Source of the DNA: Pseudanabaena sp041687725
GTDB taxonomy: Bacteria > Cyanobacteriota > Cyanobacteriia > Pseudanabaenales > Pseudanabaenaceae
Length of the DNA stretch: 64,000 bases
Assembly (NCBI GenBank): GCA_041687725.1
Contig: JBDNJN010000013.1
Span: 1 to 64,000 of the forward strand
Direction: 5' to 3'
Positions 52,439 through 60,679 of the stretch are shown here, in pieces. Position numbers and translations under genes: made by a program. Within the stretch, counting starts at the first letter, position 1. Every line of letters begins with the position of its first letter. The notes below the pieces were generated by a model. It was given only the letters and a program-made list of their open reading frames with translations. It was not told where the DNA came from and made no database searches.

Positions 52439-54232
52439 ATGCAGTGGGATTTTGGGCAAATTTTGATTGATGGCTTGCCGTTTTATTTGGCAACAATTGG
52501 ATTATTTGTCTTTGGACTCTATCGTGAACGGAAGGCTTTTTCCAAAATCAATAAAGAGTTTGATCTTTTAGGTATAAGGTTGGAAATACTCAAAAAAAGT
52601 AAAGGCAATTTAACATCTGCGGATAAATGGTTTGATGAGCATCTTGTTGATAGAAAAGTTGATAATTCTGACAAAAAGTTTCGCTTACATCAGTATCCAC
52701 AAGAAATTGCTGTTGTGCCACGTAGCTCATTGCGATTTATTCCGCCTATACTTACTGCGATCGGTGTATTAGGTACTTTTTGGGGTATGACGGTTGGACT
52801 GGGCGGGGTAAAAATGGATGCAACCAATATTAATGAATCTCTTAATAGTGCATTTAAGTTAATTGATGGTATGAAAACTGCCTTCATTACTTCGTTAGCT
52901 GGGTTAGGAACTAGCACAGTTTTGTCAGGAGTTCTAGCTCGTACAGATATATTGAGGCGAGATAAATGCTATGAATTGCGTCGCCAGCTTGATGAAGTTG
53001 CAATCTTAGAAACTCCTGAACGGGTGATGGGACGATTAAATTTTGAGTCAACGGCGGAAGCTGCTAAGCAATTGTCAGGATTGGCGAATCAGTTTAATGC
53101 GGAGGCGATTGGGGCAGCAGTGGGACAGGCGATCGCTGATAAATTTGATGCGATCGTGGAGCATCGGTTAGCGCCAACTTTTAACCATATTGCCGATTCT
53201 CAATCGCGTCTAGTAAAATTGACAAATAACCAGAGTGAAGTGTTGTCAAGCTTAATTAGCAATATGAGAATAGAGTTAATTGAGCCTGTAACAGAACGTT
53301 TAGATCGCAGTGCAGAATTGTTAGAGCGAAGTGCTTCAGTACTTGAAGACGCTTCTGGCGCTATCCAAAGCCTGAATAAAGATTTGGGTGAAATTGCTCT
53401 CAAGTTAGGAGATGCTTCCGCTAATCTTGAAGGATTTCAACAGAGAACATTGGTTCAACTTCTTGAGTTTTCTGATGACCTTAAAACAACATTGACTCAG
53501 TTCCAAACAGCTACTCGTGAAGTTTTACTTGAGACGGCAACAGAAATTCGAGAAGGTACAAAGTCGGTGTTAGAGCAAGCTCAAATCACATTTTCTGAAC
53601 AAAATGGCATCCTGAAACAAGTGGGTCAAGATGCTTCAGCATTGATGAATACTGCCAGAGAATCTCTAGTTGAGACTTTGACAGGCATTGATCGCCGTCT
53701 TGAGAACATCAGTGATAGCACTCAAAATCAACTAGAACTATTTCGTACTGCTTATCAGAATAATTTACAAGAATTTTTTGATCGCCAAAATAATTTACTT
53801 GAAGAAACTCTCGGTCAGCAACGCGATGGATTAGCTGGAGTGGTTCGAGAGCTAGATAGTATCTTCCAAGAAGAATACAAGCGACGTAAAGAAATTTCTG
53901 ATGATTTAGCGTTAAGAATTTCTGAAATCAAGGAAGCAACAAAATCAGTTGCAAAACTTGTTGACGCAGTAGCCGTGTCTTATCCAGCAAGAATCATGCA
54001 ATTAGAAGAAATTTCTCGTAATGTTGGTGATCAAGTTGATAGGCTTGAACTCAGCAACCGTAAGCTTAACGATGGTTATGATCAATCAATGCAATCTCTA
54101 GAAAAAATGCTAAAACAGATGATTGATGGTGAGCAGAACTTCTTTAAAACAGCAGATTCGGCTATGGCTAAGGTTTCTGGTAATTTGCTAGATGTGGCTA
54201 ATGTGTTGGTTGAAGTCAGTAAGTCGAAATAG
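52439..54232 (+). CDS. zorA: ZorA-like inner-membrane motor protein (Zorya defence)
   Basis: 597 residues. Three hydrophobic segments (about 12-28, 96-125, 143-168) carry the MotA/TolQ/ExbB signature: FIPPILTAIGVLGTFWGMTVGLGG and GMKTAFITSLAGLGTSTVLSG. From about residue 220 to the end it is predicted coiled coil, the long cytoplasmic tail that distinguishes ZorA from flagellar MotA. In Zorya systems ZorA and ZorB form a proton-driven motor that senses phage invasion at the envelope. ATG at 52439 follows AGGGGATC. It is followed 20 bases later by zorB. Confidence 0.88.
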   Translation: MQWDFGQILIDGLPFYLATIGLFVFGLYRERKAFSKINKEFDLLGIRLEILKKSKGNLTSADKWFDEHLVDRKVDNSDKKFRLHQYPQEIAVVPRSSLRFIPPILTAIGVLGTFWGMTVGLGGVKMDATNINESLNSAFKLIDGMKTAFITSLAGLGTSTVLSGVLARTDILRRDKCYELRRQLDEVAILETPERVMGRLNFESTAEAAKQLSGLANQFNAEAIGAAVGQAIADKFDAIVEHRLAPTFNHIADSQSRLVKLTNNQSEVLSSLISNMRIELIEPVTERLDRSAELLERSASVLEDASGAIQSLNKDLGEIALKLGDASANLEGFQQRTLVQLLEFSDDLKTTLTQFQTATREVLLETATEIREGTKSVLEQAQITFSEQNGILKQVGQDASALMNTARESLVETLTGIDRRLENISDSTQNQLELFRTAYQNNLQEFFDRQNNLLEETLGQQRDGLAGVVRELDSIFQEEYKRRKEISDDLALRISEIKEATKSVAKLVDAVAVSYPARIMQLEEISRNVGDQVDRLELSNRKLNDGYDQSMQSLEKMLKQMIDGEQNFFKTADSAMAKVSGNLLDVANVLVEVSKSK

Positions 54233-54252
54233 CAAAAAGAGGAGATTAAGTC

Positions 54253-54927
54253 ATGAACGATCGCAAGTTACAGCTAGAAGTCCATCAAGAGGAAGAAGAA
54301 AATAGCGTCATGTTATCTATTGGCGATCTGATGTCTGGATTGCTGATGGTCTTCGCTTTGCTATTTATCATTGTGTTTGTCCAGTATCAAGTTGCATTTC
54401 AAAAGATCAGGAAGTATGAAGAAGCATTTAAAAATTTGCCTGAAATAATTCGTAGTGAATTAGAGAAAGCTATTGGTAAAGGTTCTTTTGCTGTTGACCC
54501 CAAAACTGGAGATTTACAAATAGGCGATCGCATTCTTTTTGATGTAGACAGCGCAACCCTGAACTCTAATGGCAAAGCGTTTTTGAGAGACTTCATCCCT
54601 GCATACAGTAATATCATTTTTAAATTGCCTAATGAATTGCAAGAGCAAGTAAGTCGTATTTCCATTGAAGGCTCGACAAGTTCTTCTGGAACAGATCAAG
54701 AAAATATGGATTTGAGTTTACGCCGCGCTTCAGCCGTGTATCAATATATTTTTAGCGATCGTAGTTTCCCGAATTTTGAAACCAAGTCAAAGTTAAAAAA
54801 GAAAATGCTGGTTGCTGGTAGAGGGCTGCTAGATGCTAACCAAAAAATAGTTGACGCTAAAGACCGTCGTGTGACTTTCCGTTTCCAAGTCCGCCGTCCC
54901 AATTTCTTGGAACCCACTAAACAATGA
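54253..54927 (+). CDS. zorB: ZorB-like OmpA/MotB-domain protein (Zorya defence)
   Basis: 224 residues: a cytoplasmic N-terminus, one membrane helix with the proton-carrying Asp at its start (SIGDLMSGLLMVFALLFII), and a periplasmic OmpA-like peptidoglycan-binding domain (DRILFDVDSATLNSNGKAFL and NMDLSLRRASAVYQYIF). The sequence GDLMSGLLMVF is typical of ZorB. It lies between zorA and the zorC-like gene with very short gaps and an AGAGGAG ribosome-binding site. Confidence 0.9.
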   Translation: MNDRKLQLEVHQEEEENSVMLSIGDLMSGLLMVFALLFIIVFVQYQVAFQKIRKYEEAFKNLPEIIRSELEKAIGKGSFAVDPKTGDLQIGDRILFDVDSATLNSNGKAFLRDFIPAYSNIIFKLPNELQEQVSRISIEGSTSSSGTDQENMDLSLRRASAVYQYIFSDRSFPNFETKSKLKKKMLVAGRGLLDANQKIVDAKDRRVTFRFQVRRPNFLEPTKQ

Positions 54928-54934
54928 ATTTACT

Positions 54935-56386
54935 ATGAATCTAAAATTTCAACTATTCCCAACAGTGGCTCCGACAGAGTTACAAAACTTGAGCAATACT
55001 TTGCCAGCTAGTTCTCAACGAATTCCTGAACTCGATCATATTTTTGAAAAGATCGCTCAAGGTCAAGGAAATTCTTTGTCAGCATTAGAATGTCTGTGGT
55101 GTGTTCTTAAAAAAGAAGAATGGGATCAAGAACGATCGCTAAATGAAGTCAATTCAACATCAAAACAATTATGGATTGAAGCAGTAAATAATGAATTACT
55201 CAGATATTATTTGTTGCGCGGCTATTTACGCTATTTTTTAGAAAATCAGCCTTTTGTAACTTCACTTATAGATTCATTTAATACTTTTAAAAAAAACTTG
55301 CCTGATCATGAATATATAGCTGATTTAATTGATGCCGTAGCTGAAATTAATTTGCCAAGCAAGATTATATATTCAGTTGTAACTAAGTGCTGTCAATGGA
55401 ATTTAGGCAAACACGAATTACTTAAAATATTATGGGAAAACACTAGGATAAATACAGTTGACCTTGATGAATTTACTGTTACTGTTGCAAAATTTTTTGA
55501 TATATCAAGTCACGATTCTAATCTTAAACATGATATTGACAAAGTCAGTTTGGACAATTGGTTGGTTAAATGTTTAAATCAAGAATCAGATATTCCTAAC
55601 AAACAAGCAAATGCTGTTGAAGATATTTTAATAGGTGTTCGTAAAGAAGAGGCTAGTCAATATCCTAGTTTTATTGATTGGCTAAAATTTCATTATCAAA
55701 AAGGCGATCGGGCTAAGCATCTTAGCGAAAGTGCTAGAAGAAAGCTAGGTGAGTTAATTGGTGCAGTTAATTTTTCTGATTTTGCTAATTTAATTAAACT
55801 TGTTGCTAAAAGTCTTCCAGAGATGCAAGGAGCTAAAAATAATCCTCAAATAAATCAGCTTTTCAAAAGAAGCTATTTTTGGCAAAATTACAGTGACAAG
55901 TTTAGTCAAGTTCGTATTTTTATACCTTCTACCTCTGAAGGTATTGTTGAAAACAACTTACATAATCAGTACACAGTTTTGGCGAGAGATTATCGTAGTG
56001 AACCTACAGAAATATGCGTGTTTGATTTCGATTTATGCTTGATTGTCGAGTTTTTTAGGGGTAAAGATAGCGAAATTAGGTTGTTTCCTTGTGATAGATA
56101 TCCTTCTATTAGACAAATGCTGTTTGAAAGAAATGATCTTTCGATAGGCGATATTCGCCGACTTGGTGGAGAAGTTCATGATCATATATATTTATGGCAG
56201 TCTAATTGTGAACGCTGGTTATATAAGCATGGAATTTTACCAAATTCAGGATTGAATGTATTTAAAGTGGATAAGACTCAAGAGTATCCTTACAATGTAT
56301 ATACTGGTATGGCTTCTAATATATCTGATGAACAATTAGAACAAAGAGATAGAAAACTATCATATTGGCAACCTCCTACCTGTTGA
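54935..56386 (+). CDS. ZorC-like EH_Signature protein
   Basis: 483 residues, soluble. The N-terminal two thirds are helical with no recognised domain. The C-terminal part (about 305-450) looks like the EH_Signature domain of ZorC: RSYFWQNYSDKF, an acidic IVEFFRGKDSEIRLF strand, and RLGGEVHDHIYLWQSNCERWLYKHGI with the late His. It starts 7 bases after zorB. In type I Zorya, ZorC works with the helicase-nuclease ZorD; no ZorD follows here. The sequence is strongly AT-rich. The ZorC assignment rests on motif resemblance and gene order. Confidence 0.68.
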   Translation: MNLKFQLFPTVAPTELQNLSNTLPASSQRIPELDHIFEKIAQGQGNSLSALECLWCVLKKEEWDQERSLNEVNSTSKQLWIEAVNNELLRYYLLRGYLRYFLENQPFVTSLIDSFNTFKKNLPDHEYIADLIDAVAEINLPSKIIYSVVTKCCQWNLGKHELLKILWENTRINTVDLDEFTVTVAKFFDISSHDSNLKHDIDKVSLDNWLVKCLNQESDIPNKQANAVEDILIGVRKEEASQYPSFIDWLKFHYQKGDRAKHLSESARRKLGELIGAVNFSDFANLIKLVAKSLPEMQGAKNNPQINQLFKRSYFWQNYSDKFSQVRIFIPSTSEGIVENNLHNQYTVLARDYRSEPTEICVFDFDLCLIVEFFRGKDSEIRLFPCDRYPSIRQMLFERNDLSIGDIRRLGGEVHDHIYLWQSNCERWLYKHGILPNSGLNVFKVDKTQEYPYNVYTGMASNISDEQLEQRDRKLSYWQPPTC

Positions 56387-56464
56387 GTTTGACCAATTTC
56401 AATTTCAAAATTATACGAAAACAATTTCATTCGTGTGATAGATCTTCTTGACAACATTGCGTAA

Positions 56465-56587
56465 CTTTTCTTCGATGCTTTCAGTACTGCTAAGGAAAAA
56501 ATCACACGAGCAATGATCAAGACCATGCGAGATGATCCTAATCCGCTTAATTGGCTAGCATTTACACTAATTGGCTCTAGAGGTTAG
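56465..56587 (+). pseudogene. CHAT-domain C-terminal remnant
   Basis: A frame between TAA 56462-56464 and TAG 56585-56587, without start codon. It reads FSTAKEKITRAMIKTMRDD and ends NPLNWLAFTLIGSRG, very similar to the end of CHAT (caspase-like) protease domains, which finish with W-x-AF-x-x-IG. It lies 79 bases after the zorC-like gene. The rest of the 239-base gap holds nothing else. Confidence 0.55.
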
Positions 56588-56625
56588 GATGAGAAATTAA
56601 TAGTTCTAAGTGCGAGGGTCTTGGT

Positions 56626-58212
56626 ATGGTATTTGACTGGTTTAAGCGAAAGTTTGATGATAATGAAGACGGCAAAAATCAACCTGTAGAGCCAGTTTCA
56701 ACCGAAAAAAAAACGCCAGATCCTTCACCTGCTATAGAATCTAGCCCGATCGCATCGCCTGCATCACAGGACTTATTAAATTGGGCGAAGGCGGCTTATG
56801 CCAATGTGCAGCAACAAGCTGAAGCATCTGAAGAACAAATTACTGAGCCTGAAATAATTGAGCCTGAAGCTAAGATTATTGAGGTTGAAATCCCAGAAAT
56901 TGCCGAATCTGAAGTACATGTTGCTGAACCCGAACTTGTTGAACCTACGCTAGAAATTGCTGAACCTGTCGAGCCGATCGCACCAGAATCAATAACCGAA
57001 GCACCTGTAGTAGTTGAAGATGCGATCGTTACTCCAATCGCTCCAACAGAAATTATCGATGAACCTGCGGCTGTGCCTTTTTGGATGCAGTCGGAAAGCG
57101 ATCGCCTTGCACGGATTGCTGCTCTCGAAGCTACAGCAATCATCGAACCAGAACCAGAAGTTAAGCCAGTTGTCACATCTAGGCGCAAAGCCACGATGGA
57201 GTTTGATGATGATTTTATCTGGTCAGCCGAAGTCCTCGCCTCACAAGGTCGCCGCCCCGAAGAAATCTCGGTCGAAGAAATTACATGGCTCAATCGTCTA
57301 CGCCAAGGTTTAGATAAAACTCGTTTGTCGCTGGTCAATCAACTGAAGGCGATCGTCGGGCAAGGGCCACTCAGTGCTGACTCTGTTGATGATATTGAGG
57401 CTTTGCTGTTACAGGCTGATGTTGGCGTAAAAGCAACCGATCAAATTATTTCTAAGTTGCAAGACAAACTTCGTAAAGAAGTTTTACCACCAGAGGAGGC
57501 GATCGCCTATCTCAAACAAATTTTGCGCGAGATGCTCGATGTCTCTTCACAAAAGAATGGCGAACCTATCCCTATGCTGATTCCTGAAAAAAACCAACTA
57601 AATATTTGGTTGATTACGGGCGTAAATGGTGCGGGTAAAACCACGACCATCGGCAAGCTCTCTCATCTCAGCGTTAAGTCTGGTTACAAAACCCTGATCG
57701 CGGCAGCCGATACTTTTCGTGCGGCGGCGGTCGAGCAAGTTAAAAGTTGGGGACAGCGATCAAATGTAGATGTGATCTCTAATCCTACTCAAAATGCTGA
57801 TCCTGCGGCTGTCGTGTTTGATGCAATTAGTGCGGCTCAAGCTAGAGGCACAGAGTTATTGCTAGTCGATACGGCTGGCAGACTCCAAAACAAGAAAAAT
57901 CTAATGGAAGAACTTAGCAAAATCCGTCGCATTATCGATAAAAAATCTGCCGATGCCAAGATCGAATCTTTGCTGGTTCTAGATTCCACCCTTGGACAAA
58001 ATGGACTTAAGCAAGCTGAAATCTTTTCCCAATCCGCAGGAATTACAGGCATAATTCTCACTAAGCTCGATGGCACTGCTAAAGGTGGTGTGGCGATCGC
58101 TGTAGTGCAACAGCTAGGCTTACCAATCAGATTTATCGGTGCTGGTGAAGGTATTGAAGATTTGCGTCCATTTTCTAGCTATGAGTTTGTTGAAGCTTTA
58201 TTGAGCAACTAA
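56626..58212 (+). CDS. ftsY: Signal recognition particle receptor FtsY
   Basis: GTPase that docks SRP-ribosome complexes at the membrane. 528 residues. A long acidic, Glu/Pro-rich N-terminal A domain (about 1-190, with repeated AEPEIVEP-like units) precedes the NG domain: GVNGAGKTTTIGKLSHLS (G1), DTFRAAAVEQVKSW, LLVDTAGRLQNKKNLMEEL (G3), TKLDGTAKGG (G4) and GAGEGIEDLRPF (G5). The product is typical of cyanobacteria in the length of the A domain. GTG/ATG ambiguity was not seen: ATG 56626. Confidence 0.96.
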   Translation: MVFDWFKRKFDDNEDGKNQPVEPVSTEKKTPDPSPAIESSPIASPASQDLLNWAKAAYANVQQQAEASEEQITEPEIIEPEAKIIEVEIPEIAESEVHVAEPELVEPTLEIAEPVEPIAPESITEAPVVVEDAIVTPIAPTEIIDEPAAVPFWMQSESDRLARIAALEATAIIEPEPEVKPVVTSRRKATMEFDDDFIWSAEVLASQGRRPEEISVEEITWLNRLRQGLDKTRLSLVNQLKAIVGQGPLSADSVDDIEALLLQADVGVKATDQIISKLQDKLRKEVLPPEEAIAYLKQILREMLDVSSQKNGEPIPMLIPEKNQLNIWLITGVNGAGKTTTIGKLSHLSVKSGYKTLIAAADTFRAAAVEQVKSWGQRSNVDVISNPTQNADPAAVVFDAISAAQARGTELLLVDTAGRLQNKKNLMEELSKIRRIIDKKSADAKIESLLVLDSTLGQNGLKQAEIFSQSAGITGIILTKLDGTAKGGVAIAVVQQLGLPIRFIGAGEGIEDLRPFSSYEFVEALLSN

Positions 58213-58244
58213 TATTAAAAAGAAACTCGCCAGATTGATTAGTT

Positions 58245-58365
58245 GGCACTGGTTCCGCTCTATGAGATAAATGGCTATAAATACTTGATACGCAAGGATT
58301 ATAGCCATTTTGCAGGTAAACCCCTAAGGATCTTAAGGGTTTGCCTGCAAAATGGAACCAGTGCC
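58245..58365. repeat. Nested inverted repeats between ftsY and cobS
   Basis: Outer arms GGCACTGGTTCC (58245-58256) and GGAACCAGTGCC (58354-58365). An inner hairpin at 58305-58355 pairs CCATTTTGCAGGTAAACCC with GGGTTTGCCTGCAAAATGG. A third inverted repeat, AATGGCTATA/TATAGCCATT at 58270-58309, shares bases with it, so alternative folds exclude one another. Looks like a small composite repeat element; it may also end ftsY transcription. Confidence 0.8.
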
Positions 58366-58387
58366 TGCTACGAGAGGATGGGGTGTT

Positions 58388-59140
58388 TCAAAGGTAAGCG
58401 ATCGCGCATAAGCTCAAAGCCTCAGTCCACTCAACGATCGCCCCATAGGTATCGCCAGTTTGTCCGCCCAGTTGACGGTTGAACCATGCCCCAGTTAGCC
58501 ACGCGAGACTAAATGCGATCGCCGTTAAACCAATCGCTAAATAGATTGATTGATATAGCCAGCCGATCGCAAAATTACCAGCCATTAATAAAATCGCGAC
58601 TAGCCACACTTGCCAATGATGCAGATCTTCTTGATGGAATTTGCCTTTGCCGATCGCTTTGAGATAGGGATAAGCCATGATTGCGCGTAACTGTCCCCAT
58701 CGCGCCCAAGCCCACACACTAGCTAAAATCCAAAAGCGGTGATCTTTAATCGCGGCAAGAGCGATCACTTTTAACAATAAAATTGCGATCGCGGCGATCG
58801 CCCCAAAAGCACCAGTATTACTATCTGACATCACCTCAAGGCGGCGATTAGGATCGGTGACTGCTAATCCATCGGCGGTATCCATTGCGCCATCAAGATG
58901 TAAACCGCCCGTGATTAGTAATCCTAATAAAATTGTGAGTAGCGATCGCAGATAGATAAACTCTGGTGAAGGTTTAAACAGTCCTAAGCCAAAATCGACA
59001 ACTGCGATCGCGCTGCCGATCAAAATGCCGATCAGTGGTGCATAAAGCGCAATTCCTCGAAAATCAAGTGTGACCTTTACACGCAGGGGCAAACAAGTAT
59101 AAAAAATTAACGCTGCTTGAAATCTTCGCCAATATTGCAT
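58388..59140 (-). CDS. cobS: Adenosylcobinamide-GDP ribazoletransferase (cobalamin synthase)
   Basis: Integral membrane enzyme joining alpha-ribazole to adenosylcobinamide-GDP in the last steps of (pseudo)cobalamin synthesis. 250 residues with about six to seven membrane segments. GGLHLDGAMDTADGLAV near residue 78 is the diagnostic Asp-rich motif, followed by MSDSNTGAFGAIA. The N-terminus QYWRRFQAALIFYTCLPL is also typical. No other cobalamin genes are in the window. Confidence 0.95.
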   Translation of the reverse strand: MQYWRRFQAALIFYTCLPLRVKVTLDFRGIALYAPLIGILIGSAIAVVDFGLGLFKPSPEFIYLRSLLTILLGLLITGGLHLDGAMDTADGLAVTDPNRRLEVMSDSNTGAFGAIAAIAILLLKVIALAAIKDHRFWILASVWAWARWGQLRAIMAYPYLKAIGKGKFHQEDLHHWQVWLVAILLMAGNFAIGWLYQSIYLAIGLTAIAFSLAWLTGAWFNRQLGGQTGDTYGAIVEWTEALSLCAIAYL

Positions 59141-59247
59141 CTATGTCGCCTCGTAATCCAATATCCACAACTTTTTCTTTGAGATCATAGATTACCTGCG
59201 TCACGCGCAAAAAAAGTCGGGGATCTCAACTGTATAGGCAACTTGTA

Positions 59248-59299
59248 AAAACCAAAAATTGGGTTTGGCGCAAAGCACCACCCTCAATTTTTGGTTTTT
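59248..59299. repeat. GC-core palindrome, copy 8
   Basis: AAAAACCAAAAATTGGG, core TTGGCGCAAAGCACCA, arm CCCTCAATTTTTGGTTTTT. A slightly diverged member of the ACCCAA/TTGGGT palindrome family, in the divergent gap between cobS and the protease gene. Confidence 0.75.
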
Positions 59300-59352
59300 G
59301 ATTGGCTAGGATAGAGAGAATATTTTTTACATAAAGAGTTTACTTAGAGAGC

Positions 59353-60621
59353 ATGATAAAACAGCGTCGTATTTGGTCTTGGCTCGTAATTGGTTTAGTG
59401 ACGATCGCCGTGCAGTTTTTCTGGATTGGTGGCGCAAATGCTGCGATTACAGACTATTTGCAAGAGCAAAAATTTCTGACTAATGTTTGGCAAATCGTCA
59501 ACCGTTCCTATGTTGACGCTGATTTTAATCATCAAAATTGGTACAAAGTGCGCCGCAACTTTGTCAATCGTAAATTTAATAGCCGCGAAGATACCTATGA
59601 ATCGATTCGTGAAATGCTCGCGACCTTAGACGATCCTTTTACGCGCTTTCTAGAACCTGACAAGTTTAAAAGTATGCAAACTAGTACTTCAGGCGCATTA
59701 ACAGGCGTGGGTTTGCAAATTGCTGTTGATGAACCTGATAATAATGTGACTGTGATTTCGCCGATCGAAGGTTCACCTGCGGATGTGGCGGGAGTGAGAT
59801 CGCGAGATCGGATAGTTGGCATTGACAATATTCCTACCAAAGGCTTAAGTCTGGATGAATGCGCGACCAGAATGCGCGGAAAAATTGGCTCAGAAGTTAA
59901 GCTCAGTTTAGAGCGTCCGATTGCGAATAGTAGTGGTTTTGAGAAACTTGATGTAGTGATTAAACGCGATCGCATTGAGGTCACACCAATCATCGCCAAA
60001 CTTAATCAAGAAGACAACCACAAAGTTGGCTATATCCGTCTAAATCAGTTCAATGGTAATGCATCGGTAGATATGGAAAAGACCCTCAGAAAGTTTAAAT
60101 CGGAAGGAGCCGATCGCTATGTTCTCGATTTGCGCGGTAATCCTGGTGGGCTATTCGATGCAGGGCTACAGATTGCGAGAATGTGGATTCCTGAAGGAAC
60201 TGTTGTTTATACAGTAGACCGTCATGGGGTGCAGGAAGGTTTTGAAGCGAAAGGCGATGCAATTACAGATGCTCCATTAGCCGTTCTTACCGATGGCGGC
60301 AGCGCTAGTGCTAGTGAAATTCTGGCTGGGGCATTGCAGGAGAATGATCGCGCCCAACTGGTTGGCACAAAGACCTATGGCAAAGGCTTAATCCAATCTC
60401 TCTATGAATTGGAAGATGGAGCAGGTTTAGCGGTGACGATCGCCAAGTATGAAACTCCATTACATCACAATATCCATAAGCGCGGCATTATTCCTAACGT
60501 GGAAGTTGCTCTTACTGAGCCAATCACCCGTAAACAACTCGGCACAAGTGAAGATCCTCAATATGTTGCGGCTTTATCAGTTTTAGATGGAACTTACAAC
60601 AGTGTAGTTGCAAAATCTTAA
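59353..60621 (+). CDS. Carboxyl-terminal processing protease (CtpA/B/C family, S41A)
   Basis: 422 residues with an N-terminal signal or anchor (SWLVIGLVTIAVQFFWIGGANA), a PDZ domain (about 105-190, with GVGLQIAVDE and GSPADVAGVRSRDRIVGID) and the S41 catalytic domain. The Ser/Lys dyad is in GGSASASEILAGAL and GTKTYGKGLIQSL. Such thylakoid-lumen or periplasmic proteases mature precursors like D1 (CtpA) or act in quality control; the sequence does not decide between CtpA, B and C. Confidence 0.92.
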   Translation: MIKQRRIWSWLVIGLVTIAVQFFWIGGANAAITDYLQEQKFLTNVWQIVNRSYVDADFNHQNWYKVRRNFVNRKFNSREDTYESIREMLATLDDPFTRFLEPDKFKSMQTSTSGALTGVGLQIAVDEPDNNVTVISPIEGSPADVAGVRSRDRIVGIDNIPTKGLSLDECATRMRGKIGSEVKLSLERPIANSSGFEKLDVVIKRDRIEVTPIIAKLNQEDNHKVGYIRLNQFNGNASVDMEKTLRKFKSEGADRYVLDLRGNPGGLFDAGLQIARMWIPEGTVVYTVDRHGVQEGFEAKGDAITDAPLAVLTDGGSASASEILAGALQENDRAQLVGTKTYGKGLIQSLYELEDGAGLAVTIAKYETPLHHNIHKRGIIPNVEVALTEPITRKQLGTSEDPQYVAALSVLDGTYNSVVAKS

Positions 60622-60632
60622 TTTTGATATGA

Positions 60633-60669
60633 GCCATTAAGCACCACGCAAAGCACGGTGCTTAATGGC
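60633..60669. terminator. Palindrome between convergent protease and cysK genes
   Basis: GCCATTAAGCACC ACGCAAAGCAC GGTGCTTAATGGC: long stem between converging genes. There is no strong T run, so termination is inferred from position. Confidence 0.65.
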
Positions 60670-60679
60670 GAAAATAACT

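Noticed and set aside
56290..56526. Minus-strand frame after the zorC-like gene
   Set aside because: Overlaps the end of the zorC-like gene in antisense; no recognisable domain and no ribosome-binding site.
56796..57338. Minus-strand frame of 180 codons within ftsY
   Set aside because: A low-complexity Ser/Gly/Ile-rich translation that is the antisense of the acidic FtsY linker.
58243..58482. Plus-strand frame of 79 codons after ftsY
   Set aside because: It is made of the nested inverted repeats and the antisense of the cobS end; no family resemblance.
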